Virus record (IMG/VR): IMGVR_UViG_3300032050_000168
Location: 1-56,468 of that record
Source of the DNA: a virus
Strand: one strand, 5' to 3'
DNA: 56,468 nt
Made by a program: the position numbers and the translations under genes. Below the pieces are notes generated by a model. That model did no database searches. It had not been told where the DNA came from and was given only the letters and a program-made list of their open reading frames with translations. Each line of letters opens with the position of its first letter. Within the stretch, counting starts at the first letter, position 1. This document shows, piece after piece, positions 34,801-43,832 of this stretch.

Positions 34801-34808
34801 TATAAATA
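34801..34808 (-). promoter_or_regulatory. Candidate late promoter element (TATTTATA)
   Basis: Reads GATATTTATAC on the coding strand, 25 nt upstream of the ATG at 34775 and just downstream of the gp19 terminator, as expected for the promoter of a new unit. Confidence 0.5.
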
Positions 34809-34830
34809 TCAAAAGTTATGTTATTAATAT

Positions 34831-34863
34831 AAAAAAACTCCCGCAGGTTAATGCGGGAGTTTT
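34831..34863 (-). terminator. Rho-independent terminator after the tail tube gene
   Basis: 11-bp inverted repeat (aaactcccgca / tgcgggagttt) with the 6-nt loop ggttaa. On the minus strand it ends in a run of seven Ts. It starts about 20 nt after the gp19 stop codon. Confidence 0.9.
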
Positions 34864-34881
34864 AATACAACTAATATAATA

Positions 34882-35370
34882 TTAGTAGTTGAGTACGCAG
34901 TAATCTGGTTGGATTGTTACGGTAAATTCTACTTGTTCATCTGCTCCCCAATCCATTTCAGCAAAATTAACTTCTGTAATTTGTGCTCCTTTAATGATCC
35001 ATTCTTCTACCTTATCACCTACTGGTCCAAGAACGTTGAGAGTTAAATCCTTTTTATAGAACTCAAGGTAACCATCACGGCCAGTTACTGATTCATGGTG
35101 AAGACGAACCCATTCCATCACTGCTTGTGCACCAGAAGGAACGATTGGATCATATAGTGTCATCTGCATGGTACCCCACTTACTTTTGCCCTTTACATAT
35201 CTTTGAACATTGATATGATCAAGTGGCTTTGCTTCTTGTGTTAATGTAGGACGAGCAACCTTTTTGACGATATATGAAGGAATTCCATCCATGTATAGGA
35301 TGAAACGATTCTTCATCTTTGGTTCAAATGCTGTGAAGAACAGCTCTTGTTCAGTTACTAGATTTGCCAT
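34882..35370 (-). CDS. 19: Tail tube protein (T4 gp19-like)
   Basis: 162 aa (T4 gp19 is 163). Seen: FTAFEPKMKNRFILYMDGIP near the N-terminus, VARPTLTQEAKPLDHINVQR, MTLYDPIVPSGAQAVMEWVR, then WIIKGAQITEVNFAEMDWG and a closing EQVEFTVTIQPDYCVL. This is the order and pattern of T4-type tube proteins, which polymerise as hexameric rings to form the channel for DNA ejection. It follows the sheath gene with its own TATTTATA motif and is followed by a strong terminator, a monocistronic layout that suits a protein needed in high copy. Confidence 0.93.
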   Translation of the reverse strand: MANLVTEQELFFTAFEPKMKNRFILYMDGIPSYIVKKVARPTLTQEAKPLDHINVQRYVKGKSKWGTMQMTLYDPIVPSGAQAVMEWVRLHHESVTGRDGYLEFYKKDLTLNVLGPVGDKVEEWIIKGAQITEVNFAEMDWGADEQVEFTVTIQPDYCVLNY

Positions 35371-35396
35371 GTATAATCTCCGAAAGGATTTCTAAC

Positions 35397-35404
35397 TATA
35401 AATA
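35397..35404 (-). promoter_or_regulatory. Candidate late promoter element (TATTTATA)
   Basis: Reads ACATATTTATAGTT on the coding strand, 26 nt upstream of the gp19 ATG at 35370, between the hairpin that follows gp18 and the gene. Confidence 0.5.
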
Positions 35405-35421
35405 TGTAATATTTTGAAATT

Positions 35422-35449
35422 GTGGAGGGAGGTTTTACGCTCCCTCCAC
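35422..35449 (-). terminator. Hairpin after the sheath gene, possible terminator
   Basis: 9-10-bp inverted repeat (gtggaggga / tccctccac) with an 8-10-nt loop, 9 nt after the gp18 stop. The T-run on the minus strand after the stem is poor, so it may be an inefficient terminator or an mRNA-stabilising hairpin. Confidence 0.5.
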
Positions 35450-35458
35450 GTTTTCAAT

Positions 35459-38113
35459 TTATGCCGTTGGGAATGTAGCGCCCGTTGGAAGTACGTTGAA
35501 ATCAAGGATGATGAATTCAGCGGTACGGGTTGGTTGGAGATAGAGTTGTCCGTAAAGGATATTTCTATCAATCAAGTCCGGTGTATTATTGGTTTCATCC
35601 ATAATGACACGGAATGCGTACAAACCAGAACGTTCTTGGACACTTGCCAAATATGGGTTGACGATGTTCAAGAAACGATTGCGTGTGGATTCTACGTTTT
35701 GTTCAAACACGAGGTAACGTGAAGCACTTGCAATATATTTCTTCACAGCAATTAACAACCGGCGGACATTGACACGATCAAGTGCTGATGGACGACGTTG
35801 TAGTGTCTTTTGACCCCACACACAGATGCCCTGTCCAGGGAACTGTGCGATTGGGTTAACCTTACCTTCATAGAGAGTATCACGACTTGCTTGTGGGAGA
35901 CGGACCTTCACACCCACTGCACTTGCAATACCACCACGGTTCAACCCTGCTGGTGCAAACCATTCTGCTGCAACGTTGTCGTTGTATGCATAGATTTCCG
36001 GAAGGATAACTGACGGTGGTACCCAAATTAATTTATTGGTATTAACATCAATTACTCTCAACCACGGATAATAAGTTGCTGCATAGTTACTATCAATTTC
36101 CCCTGCTTTTGCTGTTGCCGTTGCAAGTGTAGCATTTAATCCAGTCGTGTCCATGATGTAGAATGCGTCACCACGATCTTCACAAAGACTTAACGCTTCA
36201 TTTGCAACATATGAATGGAAATCATAGATAACACCAGGTAATACCAAGAGGTTAAAATCCCATTGATCTGGATTACTGATAGCGTTTAGTGCTTTCTTAT
36301 ATGCCTTTGATCCGGCTGCAACCGACGTTGATAAATCAAATCCTTGTGAATTATTTGACAATATGTCACCACCTAACTTAATATCACGTGCTGGATTTAG
36401 TCCGTCAAACCCGCCAAAGAACGGTACAGAAAATTTACGGTAAATGAACGAATTATCATCGGTAAGTGAAATTGATGCAGAGAACTGTGATGATGATCCA
36501 CTTGGAACTTCAACCAAATTTTCTAAGTTAAACGCAGTTCCAACTATAATTGGGTTGGTGTTATTTGGATCCGATACTGGATTTAAATACGATTCGTTTG
36601 TACCATTTGCTACAGAGAAATCCCATCCATAATAATATCTCTTATCAATAGACTCCGTAGTATATCCTTCCGTTGTACCACTAAGCCAACGTGATGTTAC
36701 ATAATTTGGTGATGCAAGATTTATTGCAGGTAGTCTTATACTTGATTCCAATGTTCCAAATCCAAATGGGAGAGCACTATCTGGAATTACCGAATCATTC
36801 ATTTCTACGTATACGTACTGTGAATTATTTGGGAAATCACCTTGATAATACATTTCACCCGTGACTTGATCTTCTGTTGGCGCACTATTACCAATCACTC
36901 GTGCAATATATTGTGGACTATCTGGGTCCAGTGTTAGATTATCGTATTGTTCAAGTATTTCTTGACGTGCATCCGTATCATCATATTTACGGATTACAAG
37001 AGAAAATGTTCCCCACGCATATTCAACATCGCTACTTGGTTTCATGTTTAACAAGGATACTTTAATTTCTCTGTTTGCACTGTTTCCATCACCCAATGTA
37101 TGAAGTTTAAATAGATCAACATTTAAATTTGCAATTGTTTGTGATTGAATCCAAGGTGTATGTGCGTTAGAATATCCCGCATCAAGAAAGTTTAATGCCG
37201 TACTGGACGTAGTTGCGGATACTATAACATCTTGAAATACCCCAGTTGATGTTTTTGGATATGTGGTTACTGTCGTAAGTGTTCCCGTTGAACTTGAACT
37301 TACGATAAACATGATATTTGATGCAGACGTTGCCGTATATTGTGTTAGTAACAATGAGGCAAAATTTACACCAGATCCAGTAACAGCTACGCTAGATAAC
37401 TTAGTAGTATCTAGATTGGAAAATGATGTAGTTGGTATAACATACTTAACAAGACTTCCCGTAGAAACACCAGCCGGAACGTCACTTGCATTCAATGATT
37501 GTGATGCAACTGATAATCCCCCTATAGTACCGTATGATCCTACTTCTGTAACTGCATCTGGGAATATTGCGTAGATATAGGAGTTTTTCGTTGTAACGGG
37601 ACTGTATCCCAGTAAATTTCCTAGATATCCATTTGAATCAGGATTGACACTCAATCCTGATTGGTTTGAAATATCCGTTCCTGCTGCAGTATCTACCGAT
37701 AATGTGAAACTAGTTCCAGATCCAGTTGCAGTAACACTGTTGATTGTATTCCCAGTACTACTTGGGTGGATAACTGCAAATAATTTATTTCCACCGGATC
37801 CTGACACATAAACAAGTGCGGGGATTGTGGTTGTATTACTGTATCCTTCCGTTCCAAGAACACGAACGATGGTTGCTACACCAGATTCACGTAGATAATT
37901 TTTTACCGTTAACCCTGTGTAGTGATTTGCATCGGCTTCACCAAAACGGGTAACATATTCTTGTTGACTTCTTACAATTGTCGGGATAAATGCTGGACCC
38001 TTTGGTGTTGGTCCAATAAATGCGCCCCCAATTTCACTGATACCCTGGGTTAAGAAACTTAAGTCTCTTTCCCGTGTGAAAACTCCAGGGGAAACAATTC
38101 TTTCATTTGCCAT
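35459..38113 (-). CDS. 18: Contractile tail sheath protein (T4 gp18-like), 884 aa
   Basis: N-terminal ERIVSPGVFTRERDLSFL and IGGAFIGPTPKGPAFIPT are the conserved opening of T4-type sheath proteins. The C-terminal domain contains GQGICVWGQKTLQRRPSALD, RVNVRRLLIAVKKYI, VFEQNVESTRNRF and a final TAEFIILDFNVLPTGATF, the conserved fold that forms the sheath core. At 884 aa it is longer than T4 gp18 (659 aa). The extra length lies in the central surface-exposed insertions (about 100-560), which are Ser/Thr-rich and the variable part of the family. GGAGG-type ribosome binding site. The sheath surrounds the gp19 tube and contracts on infection. Confidence 0.93.
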   Translation of the reverse strand: MANERIVSPGVFTRERDLSFLTQGISEIGGAFIGPTPKGPAFIPTIVRSQQEYVTRFGEADANHYTGLTVKNYLRESGVATIVRVLGTEGYSNTTTIPALVYVSGSGGNKLFAVIHPSSTGNTINSVTATGSGTSFTLSVDTAAGTDISNQSGLSVNPDSNGYLGNLLGYSPVTTKNSYIYAIFPDAVTEVGSYGTIGGLSVASQSLNASDVPAGVSTGSLVKYVIPTTSFSNLDTTKLSSVAVTGSGVNFASLLLTQYTATSASNIMFIVSSSSTGTLTTVTTYPKTSTGVFQDVIVSATTSSTALNFLDAGYSNAHTPWIQSQTIANLNVDLFKLHTLGDGNSANREIKVSLLNMKPSSDVEYAWGTFSLVIRKYDDTDARQEILEQYDNLTLDPDSPQYIARVIGNSAPTEDQVTGEMYYQGDFPNNSQYVYVEMNDSVIPDSALPFGFGTLESSIRLPAINLASPNYVTSRWLSGTTEGYTTESIDKRYYYGWDFSVANGTNESYLNPVSDPNNTNPIIVGTAFNLENLVEVPSGSSSQFSASISLTDDNSFIYRKFSVPFFGGFDGLNPARDIKLGGDILSNNSQGFDLSTSVAAGSKAYKKALNAISNPDQWDFNLLVLPGVIYDFHSYVANEALSLCEDRGDAFYIMDTTGLNATLATATAKAGEIDSNYAATYYPWLRVIDVNTNKLIWVPPSVILPEIYAYNDNVAAEWFAPAGLNRGGIASAVGVKVRLPQASRDTLYEGKVNPIAQFPGQGICVWGQKTLQRRPSALDRVNVRRLLIAVKKYIASASRYLVFEQNVESTRNRFLNIVNPYLASVQERSGLYAFRVIMDETNNTPDLIDRNILYGQLYLQPTRTAEFIILDFNVLPTGATFPTA

Positions 38114-38136
38114 ACGAATCCTCCAAATGGGTTATA

Positions 38137-38397
38137 TTATTCTGTTATTTCTCCGGTATCAAAATCAATATCACCGGTTCCATATTTTTGCTGCAACTTT
38201 TCGTATAAAACCCTTTCTTTTTCTTGGAATTCTGTAAACCGATTTTCTTGCGTTTCAACAAGTAGGGATAACTCTTTTAGATTATTTTCTAGTATTTTTT
38301 TACTTAAATGAAGTTCACCCAGTGTGGTTATTATTTCCAAGTATGTTTCCCGAAGACTCTTCAATTCTTGTAATTCTTCATCCAAAACCTTTTTCAT
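38137..38397 (-). CDS. Small coiled-coil protein before the sheath gene (86 aa)
   Basis: The ATG at 38397 has a GAGAG site 5 nt upstream; a GTG two codons earlier is less likely. Residues 1-65 form a continuous coiled-coil (LDEELQELKSLRETYLEIIT, KKILENNLKELSLLVETQEN), followed by a short acidic tail with KYGTGDIDFDTGEI. I do not know a family name. It lies between the tail-completion gene gp15 and the sheath gene and may be an assembly chaperone or neck component; nothing catalytic is visible. Confidence 0.65.
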   Translation of the reverse strand: MKKVLDEELQELKSLRETYLEIITTLGELHLSKKILENNLKELSLLVETQENRFTEFQEKERVLYEKLQQKYGTGDIDFDTGEITE

Positions 38398-38427
38398 AAA
38401 CACTCTCTTTTAAAGTTCTATACATAT

Positions 38428-38435
38428 CATAAATA
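38428..38435 (-). promoter_or_regulatory. Candidate late promoter element, variant (TATTTATG)
   Basis: Reads GTATATTTATGATATG on the coding strand, 30 nt upstream of the ATG at 38397; one mismatch from TATTTATA. It would drive the coiled-coil and sheath genes. Confidence 0.35.
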
Positions 38436-38456
38436 TACAAAACAAATCTCAAAATA

Positions 38457-39251
38457 TCATTTATTTATTGGACCCGTGATGACTTCGGTGTCAAATACAA
38501 CCTTTTTTGGCGAGTATTGCAGTTTTGTGGTTTGTTCTCGGTTGCCGTTTTTATCTAACGTACTCTGTGGAAGTATATATGCTTTTACGTCAACGGTAAA
38601 TTTACTTCTGACCAATCGTGAACTATCCGCCGGTAATTGAACCGTATTTTCAAATTGACCAATCTTTGAAATAAATTTATAGTTATTTATCTCGCCCCAA
38701 TATTCGTTGCTTTCAAACGACAAATTTTCTATTACTTTATTCATTTGTTCTGTGAATTCTGTCCACACAACCCCTTCATATGTTATATCATAAAAATCTG
38801 GCATGACCGATGAGTGATACACCTGACTAGGAGTTATGCCATTTACTAACGCAAACCTGTCATAAATATTTCTTGAGTTCCATCCGGTTTTAAATGTATA
38901 TGTTTGATATTTGTTTGTTGGATTATTGATGCTATTTTCTTTTAGTCCTGTTCGTGCAATCATCATGATAGGTAACATAATCATCCCGTTCTTATCTCGC
39001 AACGCTCCATCTTGTTGTGCACTTTTCCATCGTTCTGGATTTCCATATATGACTGGAACGGGTATTTGTTTACCTTGTTGTGACACCACTGGTTTTATAT
39101 TATTTTGCAGATACCGTAATATTGCAGTATCTATTGTTTGTAATCCAATCTCAACTTGTTTACTCACTCCCGGTTCGTGTTTTGTATCAAACCCACGATT
39201 ATATCTGTTACGTACTGTAGAATTGTTTACGTCAAATGTTGGACGGTTCAT
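38457..39251 (-). CDS. 15: Tail completion/terminator protein (T4 gp15-like)
   Basis: 264 aa (T4 gp15, 272). Matching features in the same order as gp15: a hydrophilic N-terminus, QIPVPVIYGNPERW (T4 has RVPITYASKEHF), MIMLPIMMIARTGL, SSVMPDFYDITYEGVVWTEF followed by a helix NKVIENL, and a final beta part RSKFTVDVKAYILPQ. gp15 caps the sheath and tube end and connects the tail to the neck. Gene order (gp13, gp14, gp15, then sheath) supports it. The ATG overlaps the previous stop (ATGA). Similarity is at the pattern level, so the call is good but not certain. Confidence 0.8.
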   Translation of the reverse strand: MNRPTFDVNNSTVRNRYNRGFDTKHEPGVSKQVEIGLQTIDTAILRYLQNNIKPVVSQQGKQIPVPVIYGNPERWKSAQQDGALRDKNGMIMLPIMMIARTGLKENSINNPTNKYQTYTFKTGWNSRNIYDRFALVNGITPSQVYHSSVMPDFYDITYEGVVWTEFTEQMNKVIENLSFESNEYWGEINNYKFISKIGQFENTVQLPADSSRLVRSKFTVDVKAYILPQSTLDKNGNREQTTKLQYSPKKVVFDTEVITGPINK

Positions 39252-39709
39252 ATATGCGTATCCTCAAGATTAATATTACTTTTACGAGTTAAGTGCGATT
39301 GGCATATAATGGCTTGATTATATTCTGGTCTACCGGCAATTAGTTGTGCCTCGTTAATATTATCAATTGTATAATAATTTTCATTATATTTGATGATATC
39401 TCCAACATCAGGATATACATTTACATCTTGTAATATTTGTCTTACAAACCTAAATTCAACGTTTTTTTGGGTAATATCATATCCAAATCCATCGTCAGTT
39501 GCTGCAGTCTTTTTTGGGTATTTAATTAATCCATTCAAACTAATGCCTTTGTAATATGTTTTTTCAGTTGATTCCCCGTATATGTTTACGTTGACTACAT
39601 CATTTATTATTTTATATAATATGACTTCAACGTCAATAACATCAACTACGATTTCTCGGTTGATATGTTGAAAAAATTGATAATCTCTTGCAGAAACGAA
39701 TCTTGGCAT
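39248..39709 (-). CDS. Neck protein, probably gp14-like (153 aa)
   Basis: Lies exactly where T4 gene 14 lies, between the gp13 and gp15 homologues. Seen: IDVEVILYKIINDVVNVNIY, VEFRFVRQILQDVNVYPDVG, then DIIKYNENYYTIDNINEAQL. In T4 gp14 the corresponding part contains 'PKEGDLIYFPMDNSLFEI', a 'P-x-x-G-D-x-I-x-[FY]' strand followed by an interface strand, as here. T4 gp14 is 256 aa, so this is a shorter version. It would bind the gp13 ring and seal the filled head before tail attachment. The assignment depends on position and one motif. Confidence 0.6.
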   Translation of the reverse strand: MPRFVSARDYQFFQHINREIVVDVIDVEVILYKIINDVVNVNIYGESTEKTYYKGISLNGLIKYPKKTAATDDGFGYDITQKNVEFRFVRQILQDVNVYPDVGDIIKYNENYYTIDNINEAQLIAGRPEYNQAIICQSHLTRKSNINLEDTHI

Positions 39710-39710
39710 G

Positions 39711-40895
39711 TTATCCTATAAAAATTTGAGTAGGAACGTGTACAAAAATACTTTGCATTGCTTGTGCATTTTCCATCTGTTTTTTCAACTGTGCTTGCAT
39801 ACCAGTTTGTTCTAAGGTTTCACGAATTTCTTCTATCAATCCTTTCTTTTCTTCAGACGCTTCTCGGCGAAGTGTTTCTCCATCCATTCGTATTGTTGCG
39901 TCTGGTATTGGAATTTCTTGATATTTTGATCGTACGTTACCTAGTAATTCTTTTGCCAAAGCTAGTGTGTACCGATAAATCCACAACCGTCCAATGCTAT
40001 TGATATTTTTATATTGAATGTTTTCATATGGAATATTAGATAAATCTGAAACCACACTATTTTCTGATCCCGATTGAATTACTCCGCCAATTCCATTATT
40101 AGACGATCCATTTTGTTTATCACCTACTACCATATAATCAAACCAAATAGTTGTATTTTTTGTAAATATGGGGGTAAATTTAACAACGTTATTGGATACA
40201 CTAAAACTATATTGACTTTTACGAATCATATCATTCACTTCAATTGCTTGAATACGGAGTAAATCTTCGTATGCAGGCATCATCACGAATGTCACGGGCG
40301 GTGAATATCCATCAAATCCAAATTCACTCATCAAGTTAGTTAATCCAAGACCCGTCGTTGCAAATGGGTCATAGTAACGAGCAATGGCAGGTGGCATATA
40401 GTGATAGATACGACGAATTTCTATAGCAGACCCGCTTTCATATGGATCTGCCCACAATGACTTCAAATCATATGTTTGTTGATACGCAGACGCACTGATA
40501 TATCCTCGTTTTATTGTAACATTTCCACCGCTTTCTGCTTCTGTTCCGTATTGAGCGGATAATTTAACCAATTGAGGTAGTGGCGTTGCTAATATATTTC
40601 TTTGAGTAATATTAATACTTGTGTTCATTCCCTGCAAAGCAAACATATGTTCACGTGCATTGAATTGATTTACCTGATTACTGTATGTTGTAATTGCTTC
40701 CTCTAAGCATGCATAAATTTGCTTATGTGTTAATTCTACATCAACGACAGGATATCCCAGTCGTCTAGCAACAAACGTGGCAACTTCTGGCGCTTCTTGT
40801 TGAAATTCCACATCCCCGTCATAAAAACCAAACGGAGTTGCATTAACAGGACTAATTCGTGTTTCTTCAAATATTATAGGTTCACGATTCTGCAT
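39711..40895 (-). CDS. 13: Neck/head completion protein (T4 gp13-like), 394 aa
   Basis: RRLGYPVVDVELTHKQIYAC (about 44-63) matches T4 gp13 [20 protein letters not shown]. Near the C-terminus, RLWIYRYTLALAKELLGNVR followed by IRMDGETLRREASEEKKGL matches the gp13 helix-plus-loop (YATALAKELNGQ ... IDGQRLIEEARLEKEAL). Length 394 against 309; the extra residues are in the middle and in a C-terminal tail. gp13 forms the ring under the portal. The gene follows the capsid-gene terminator and carries its own TATTTATA motif; gp14- and gp15-like genes follow with 1-4-nt junctions, a neck operon. Confidence 0.87.
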   Translation of the reverse strand: MQNREPIIFEETRISPVNATPFGFYDGDVEFQQEAPEVATFVARRLGYPVVDVELTHKQIYACLEEAITTYSNQVNQFNAREHMFALQGMNTSINITQRNILATPLPQLVKLSAQYGTEAESGGNVTIKRGYISASAYQQTYDLKSLWADPYESGSAIEIRRIYHYMPPAIARYYDPFATTGLGLTNLMSEFGFDGYSPPVTFVMMPAYEDLLRIQAIEVNDMIRKSQYSFSVSNNVVKFTPIFTKNTTIWFDYMVVGDKQNGSSNNGIGGVIQSGSENSVVSDLSNIPYENIQYKNINSIGRLWIYRYTLALAKELLGNVRSKYQEIPIPDATIRMDGETLRREASEEKKGLIEEIRETLEQTGMQAQLKKQMENAQAMQSIFVHVPTQIFIG

Positions 40896-40918
40896 ACATG
40901 CCCTCTATTAGAGACATA

Positions 40919-40926
40919 TATAAATA
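40919..40926 (-). promoter_or_regulatory. Candidate late promoter element (TATTTATA)
   Basis: Reads GATATTTATATATG on the coding strand, 23 nt upstream of the gp13 ATG at 40895, just after the terminator of the capsid gene. Confidence 0.5.
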
Positions 40927-40962
40927 TCAAATACCACATGTTAACCATGACTTATAGATAAT

Positions 40963-40987
40963 AAAAAGGGTGGTCCGAAGACCACCC
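40963..40987 (-). terminator. Rho-independent terminator after the major capsid gene
   Basis: 8-bp GC-rich stem (gggtggtc / gaccaccc). On the minus strand it has a UUCG tetraloop and is followed by five Ts. It lies about 28 nt after the gp23 stop. Confidence 0.92.
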
Positions 40988-41014
40988 AATTTATTAACCA
41001 CGTTACGAATTGTA

Positions 41015-42589
41015 TTAGACTTGTGCAAGCTTGTCGATGTAGATCTTGCCGAAGAATTCTGGACGGACGATCTTCTTTGCGTAACGTGTCATCACACCAC
41101 GGCGTGGCGTGAAGTTGTTTGGATCGTACACAAGTGGTGTCATGATCAATGGAATGTATGGGGCATAGACTGCACCAGTTTCCAAGAATTGTGAACCACG
41201 GAAGCCCATAAGAAGAACATTTTCCTTCATATATGGGTTCTTGTATACGGTGTAACGGTTTTGGAATGAACCAATCTTGGTTACACCAGCAGCAAATTCC
41301 ATCTTGTCACCATCTGTTCCAGCTTGGAAGCCAGGGATGGTTTCGAGAATTGTTGCAACCGTTGGTGAAACCACTGCAAAGTTTGCACCACCACGCATTG
41401 TGAGTTGGTGGATACGGTTACTGACCTTTTGCATCTTCTGACCAAGTGTTTGGAACCAGGTCATGTTGGTCCATGCTGTTCCTGTGAAGGATGAAGCGGC
41501 AAATGCTGAACCGTTCCATGTTGAACCGATTTCTGCTGACCAGTATTCGGTTGTTTGTGCTGCATTGATCAACATGTCAAGAATTTCAAGGTCAATTTCT
41601 GTTGCAACATAGTCTGACAACATACTGGTCAATTCTGCTTCTGCATCAACTGAGTGGTATGCATTCAAGTCTTGTGCAAGTTCTGGTGACCATACCGCCT
41701 TCAACTTACGTGTCTTGGCAACGATGGTTTCACTCTTGAGTTCCAAATCAATTTGTGGAATGTTCAAATCAGTTGAACCATCACGATCTTCAAAATCACC
41801 ACGTGTTGTATCGGTTGGTTGCTTGACCCATGTTACTGCTTGGAGAGGGGCAACACCACCGAATGAACTATTGACGATGAAGGTTACGTTTGTTCCATCA
41901 TACTTGGTAAATTCAGGAAGAACCAATGCACCAAAATCAATTCCTGAACCACTTGGTACGAATGTACGTACTGCTAACCAATCAGCATTTGGTAATACAC
42001 CTGCACTTACTGTGTATTTCTTCAATGAACCGGTTGCAACGTATGTATCGTTGAAATTTACATCAGCAAATGAAACCGATGCTGAAGTTACTGCAAGTGA
42101 ACTTGTTGTTGCGTTGTTAATGGAGTATCCAAACCGTCCTGCACCATACAAACCACCCGCATCCGTGTTTCCAAATCCACCCCACGTTGAACTTGCAGCT
42201 GTTCCATAGAGTGATGTAGCAGACGTTTGTCCGTTACGTGTGTTGCCATACTTGAAATCCATGTAGAAAACAAGTCCGGCTGGGAGGTTCATTGGTTGAA
42301 CTGAGACGAAGTTCTTACTTGCAATGCTTCCGAAAACCTTACGAACTAATGGAAGTGCAACACCTGCCCATTGTTCACCACTTGTTCCGGCTGAGTTTGT
42401 CTTACTGTTTTCTTGGAGAAGTTGCGTTGCTTGGTTTTCCAACATAACCGCCATACCTTGACGATCATATCCCTTCAACCCTTCCAAAAGACCTGAACGT
42501 TCCCACTTACCTGCTAATTTGCGGGTTTGATCAATGACGTGCTTATGTGCACTACCTGCTTCGTTGATAAATTCTTGTACATCTGACAT
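41015..42589 (-). CDS. 23: Major capsid protein (T4 gp23-like), 524 aa
   Basis: ALPLVRKVFGSIASKNFVSV followed by QPMNLPAGLVFYMDFKYG is the signature of T4-type gp23. Length 524 (T4, 521). The N-terminus (MSDVQEFINEAGSAH) would be removed by the prohead protease. The best (L/I)-x-E site is LLQE at 57-60 just before NSKTNSAG, close to the T4 cut at residue 65. Other recognisable blocks are LKAVWSPELAQDLNAYHSVD, MRGGANFAVVSPTVATIL and the C-terminal RRGVMTRYAKKIVRPEFF. Strong GGAG site. Codon use by eye favours C/G-ending codons more than the fibre genes do, in keeping with high expression. No vertex protein (gp24) paralogue is in this window. Confidence 0.96.
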   Translation of the reverse strand: MSDVQEFINEAGSAHKHVIDQTRKLAGKWERSGLLEGLKGYDRQGMAVMLENQATQLLQENSKTNSAGTSGEQWAGVALPLVRKVFGSIASKNFVSVQPMNLPAGLVFYMDFKYGNTRNGQTSATSLYGTAASSTWGGFGNTDAGGLYGAGRFGYSINNATTSSLAVTSASVSFADVNFNDTYVATGSLKKYTVSAGVLPNADWLAVRTFVPSGSGIDFGALVLPEFTKYDGTNVTFIVNSSFGGVAPLQAVTWVKQPTDTTRGDFEDRDGSTDLNIPQIDLELKSETIVAKTRKLKAVWSPELAQDLNAYHSVDAEAELTSMLSDYVATEIDLEILDMLINAAQTTEYWSAEIGSTWNGSAFAASSFTGTAWTNMTWFQTLGQKMQKVSNRIHQLTMRGGANFAVVSPTVATILETIPGFQAGTDGDKMEFAAGVTKIGSFQNRYTVYKNPYMKENVLLMGFRGSQFLETGAVYAPYIPLIMTPLVYDPNNFTPRRGVMTRYAKKIVRPEFFGKIYIDKLAQV

Positions 42590-42610
42590 AATGGTAAATC
42601 TCCTATAATA

Positions 42611-43735
42611 TTAGATAATTCCTGCGAGTTCTTGTAAACGACGAGCTACCGTATTTTCAACGATAACTTCTTTCTTTGGTGCCGTTGTTGGAGTTGCCTT
42701 AGAGGCTAATCCTTCGGTAACAACTTTCTTGCGTGATGTGTTGAACGTCTTTGCTGCTGTTGCAAGATTTTCAACTAATGCTGTGTATACTAACTTCACT
42801 TCACGAACCGTTGTTGCACGATCAAATGATTCCACAATGCGAATCTTTTGTTCGTTGGTCAAAGAGTCCTTACGGAACATCTTGTTTGTGAAGAGTAACT
42901 TAGCATTTAATAAGTTAACTTCTTGTAAACGGCCTCGGAGAATATTGACTGCTTCCCGATATTGTGCCAATTCGTTCTTGAGTCCCGCAAGTTTAGCAGC
43001 CATTGCTTTTTTGGCGTCATGAGCATCTGGCTTTGCGCCCATTTCGTCTTCGTCGGCTTCAAGTTCTGCAAGAATTGCTTCAAGATCAAGTTCTTCTTCA
43101 CCTTCTTCACCAGCTTCCATATCGTCTTCAACGACTGGTGCTTTGGCAAACTTTGATGGATCTGCATCTTGAGTTTCGTGTGAAACTTCATTTTTCTTCC
43201 ATCCTTCCTTCTTCATTTCTTCCTCTGCTTCTGGAGCCTTTTCAGCTTCTGGAGCTTCTTCCTTCTCTTCTGCTTCGTCTTCGTGTTCTGCTTCTGAAAG
43301 ACGTGCAATATCTTCTTCTAATTCCTTGATTACTTCGTCAAGGTCAAAATCACTTTCGGACCAATCATCGTACCAATCCGTGTGACTATCTTCTTTATTT
43401 TCACCACCGTCGCCAATTGCCGATGTGTCAAATGCATCATCAGATGGTTCCTTGTTATCGGAAGCGCCAACTGTTGATGAATCGGCTGGGAAGTCTGCAC
43501 CTCCTTCTGCCTCAGCGTCTTGGTGTGGAAGTTCTTTTACTGATTCTTCTTTCACTTCTTCCTTTTCTTCCTCGCCTTCCATTGCTTCAACACGAAGACG
43601 ACGGGCAATCATATCACGAATTTGTGGTGTAATTGCTTCTTCTAAAACGAGCTTTGCGTTCGCAACAGCAGTTTCACGAACTGCTTCTGCGTCGGCAATG
43701 GCTTCTTTTAAAAGCTTGTTGGTAATTTGTGCCAT
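42611..43735 (-). CDS. 22: Prohead core scaffolding protein (T4 gp22-like), 374 aa
   Basis: Very acidic: Glu/Asp-rich tracts from about residue 50 to 235, an N-terminal helix (LLKEAIADAEAVRETAVANA) and a C-terminal helical region (DSLTNEQKIRIVESFDRATT, TVREVKLVYTALVENL, final VARRLQELAGII). It lies directly before gp23, as in T4, and has the low-complexity acidic helix composition of gp22. It forms the core on which the shell assembles, and is degraded by the gp21 protease. Longer than T4 gp22 (269 aa) because of the acidic middle. AGGAG site. Probably co-transcribed with gp23. Confidence 0.9.
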   Translation of the reverse strand: MAQITNKLLKEAIADAEAVRETAVANAKLVLEEAITPQIRDMIARRLRVEAMEGEEEKEEVKEESVKELPHQDAEAEGGADFPADSSTVGASDNKEPSDDAFDTSAIGDGGENKEDSHTDWYDDWSESDFDLDEVIKELEEDIARLSEAEHEDEAEEKEEAPEAEKAPEAEEEMKKEGWKKNEVSHETQDADPSKFAKAPVVEDDMEAGEEGEEELDLEAILAELEADEDEMGAKPDAHDAKKAMAAKLAGLKNELAQYREAVNILRGRLQEVNLLNAKLLFTNKMFRKDSLTNEQKIRIVESFDRATTVREVKLVYTALVENLATAAKTFNTSRKKVVTEGLASKATPTTAPKKEVIVENTVARRLQELAGII

Positions 43736-43832
43736 ATTATGTTACTCCTATAAGGATTAGAAACAGATATTAGGATCTGTTATTAAAATGTAATAAAATA
43801 CCACCAATATTAAAAAATTAGTGTTTTACTAT

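Noticed and set aside
41015-42589. Diversity-generating retroelement targets (VR) in fibre or capsid genes
   Set aside because: No reverse transcriptase gene, and no template/variable repeat pair with A-specific differences noticed in the window.
42729-43760. Several open frames on both strands over the scaffold gene (Leu/Phe/Ser-rich)
   Set aside because: Antisense or out-of-frame reading of the Glu-rich GAA/GAG tracts of gp22.
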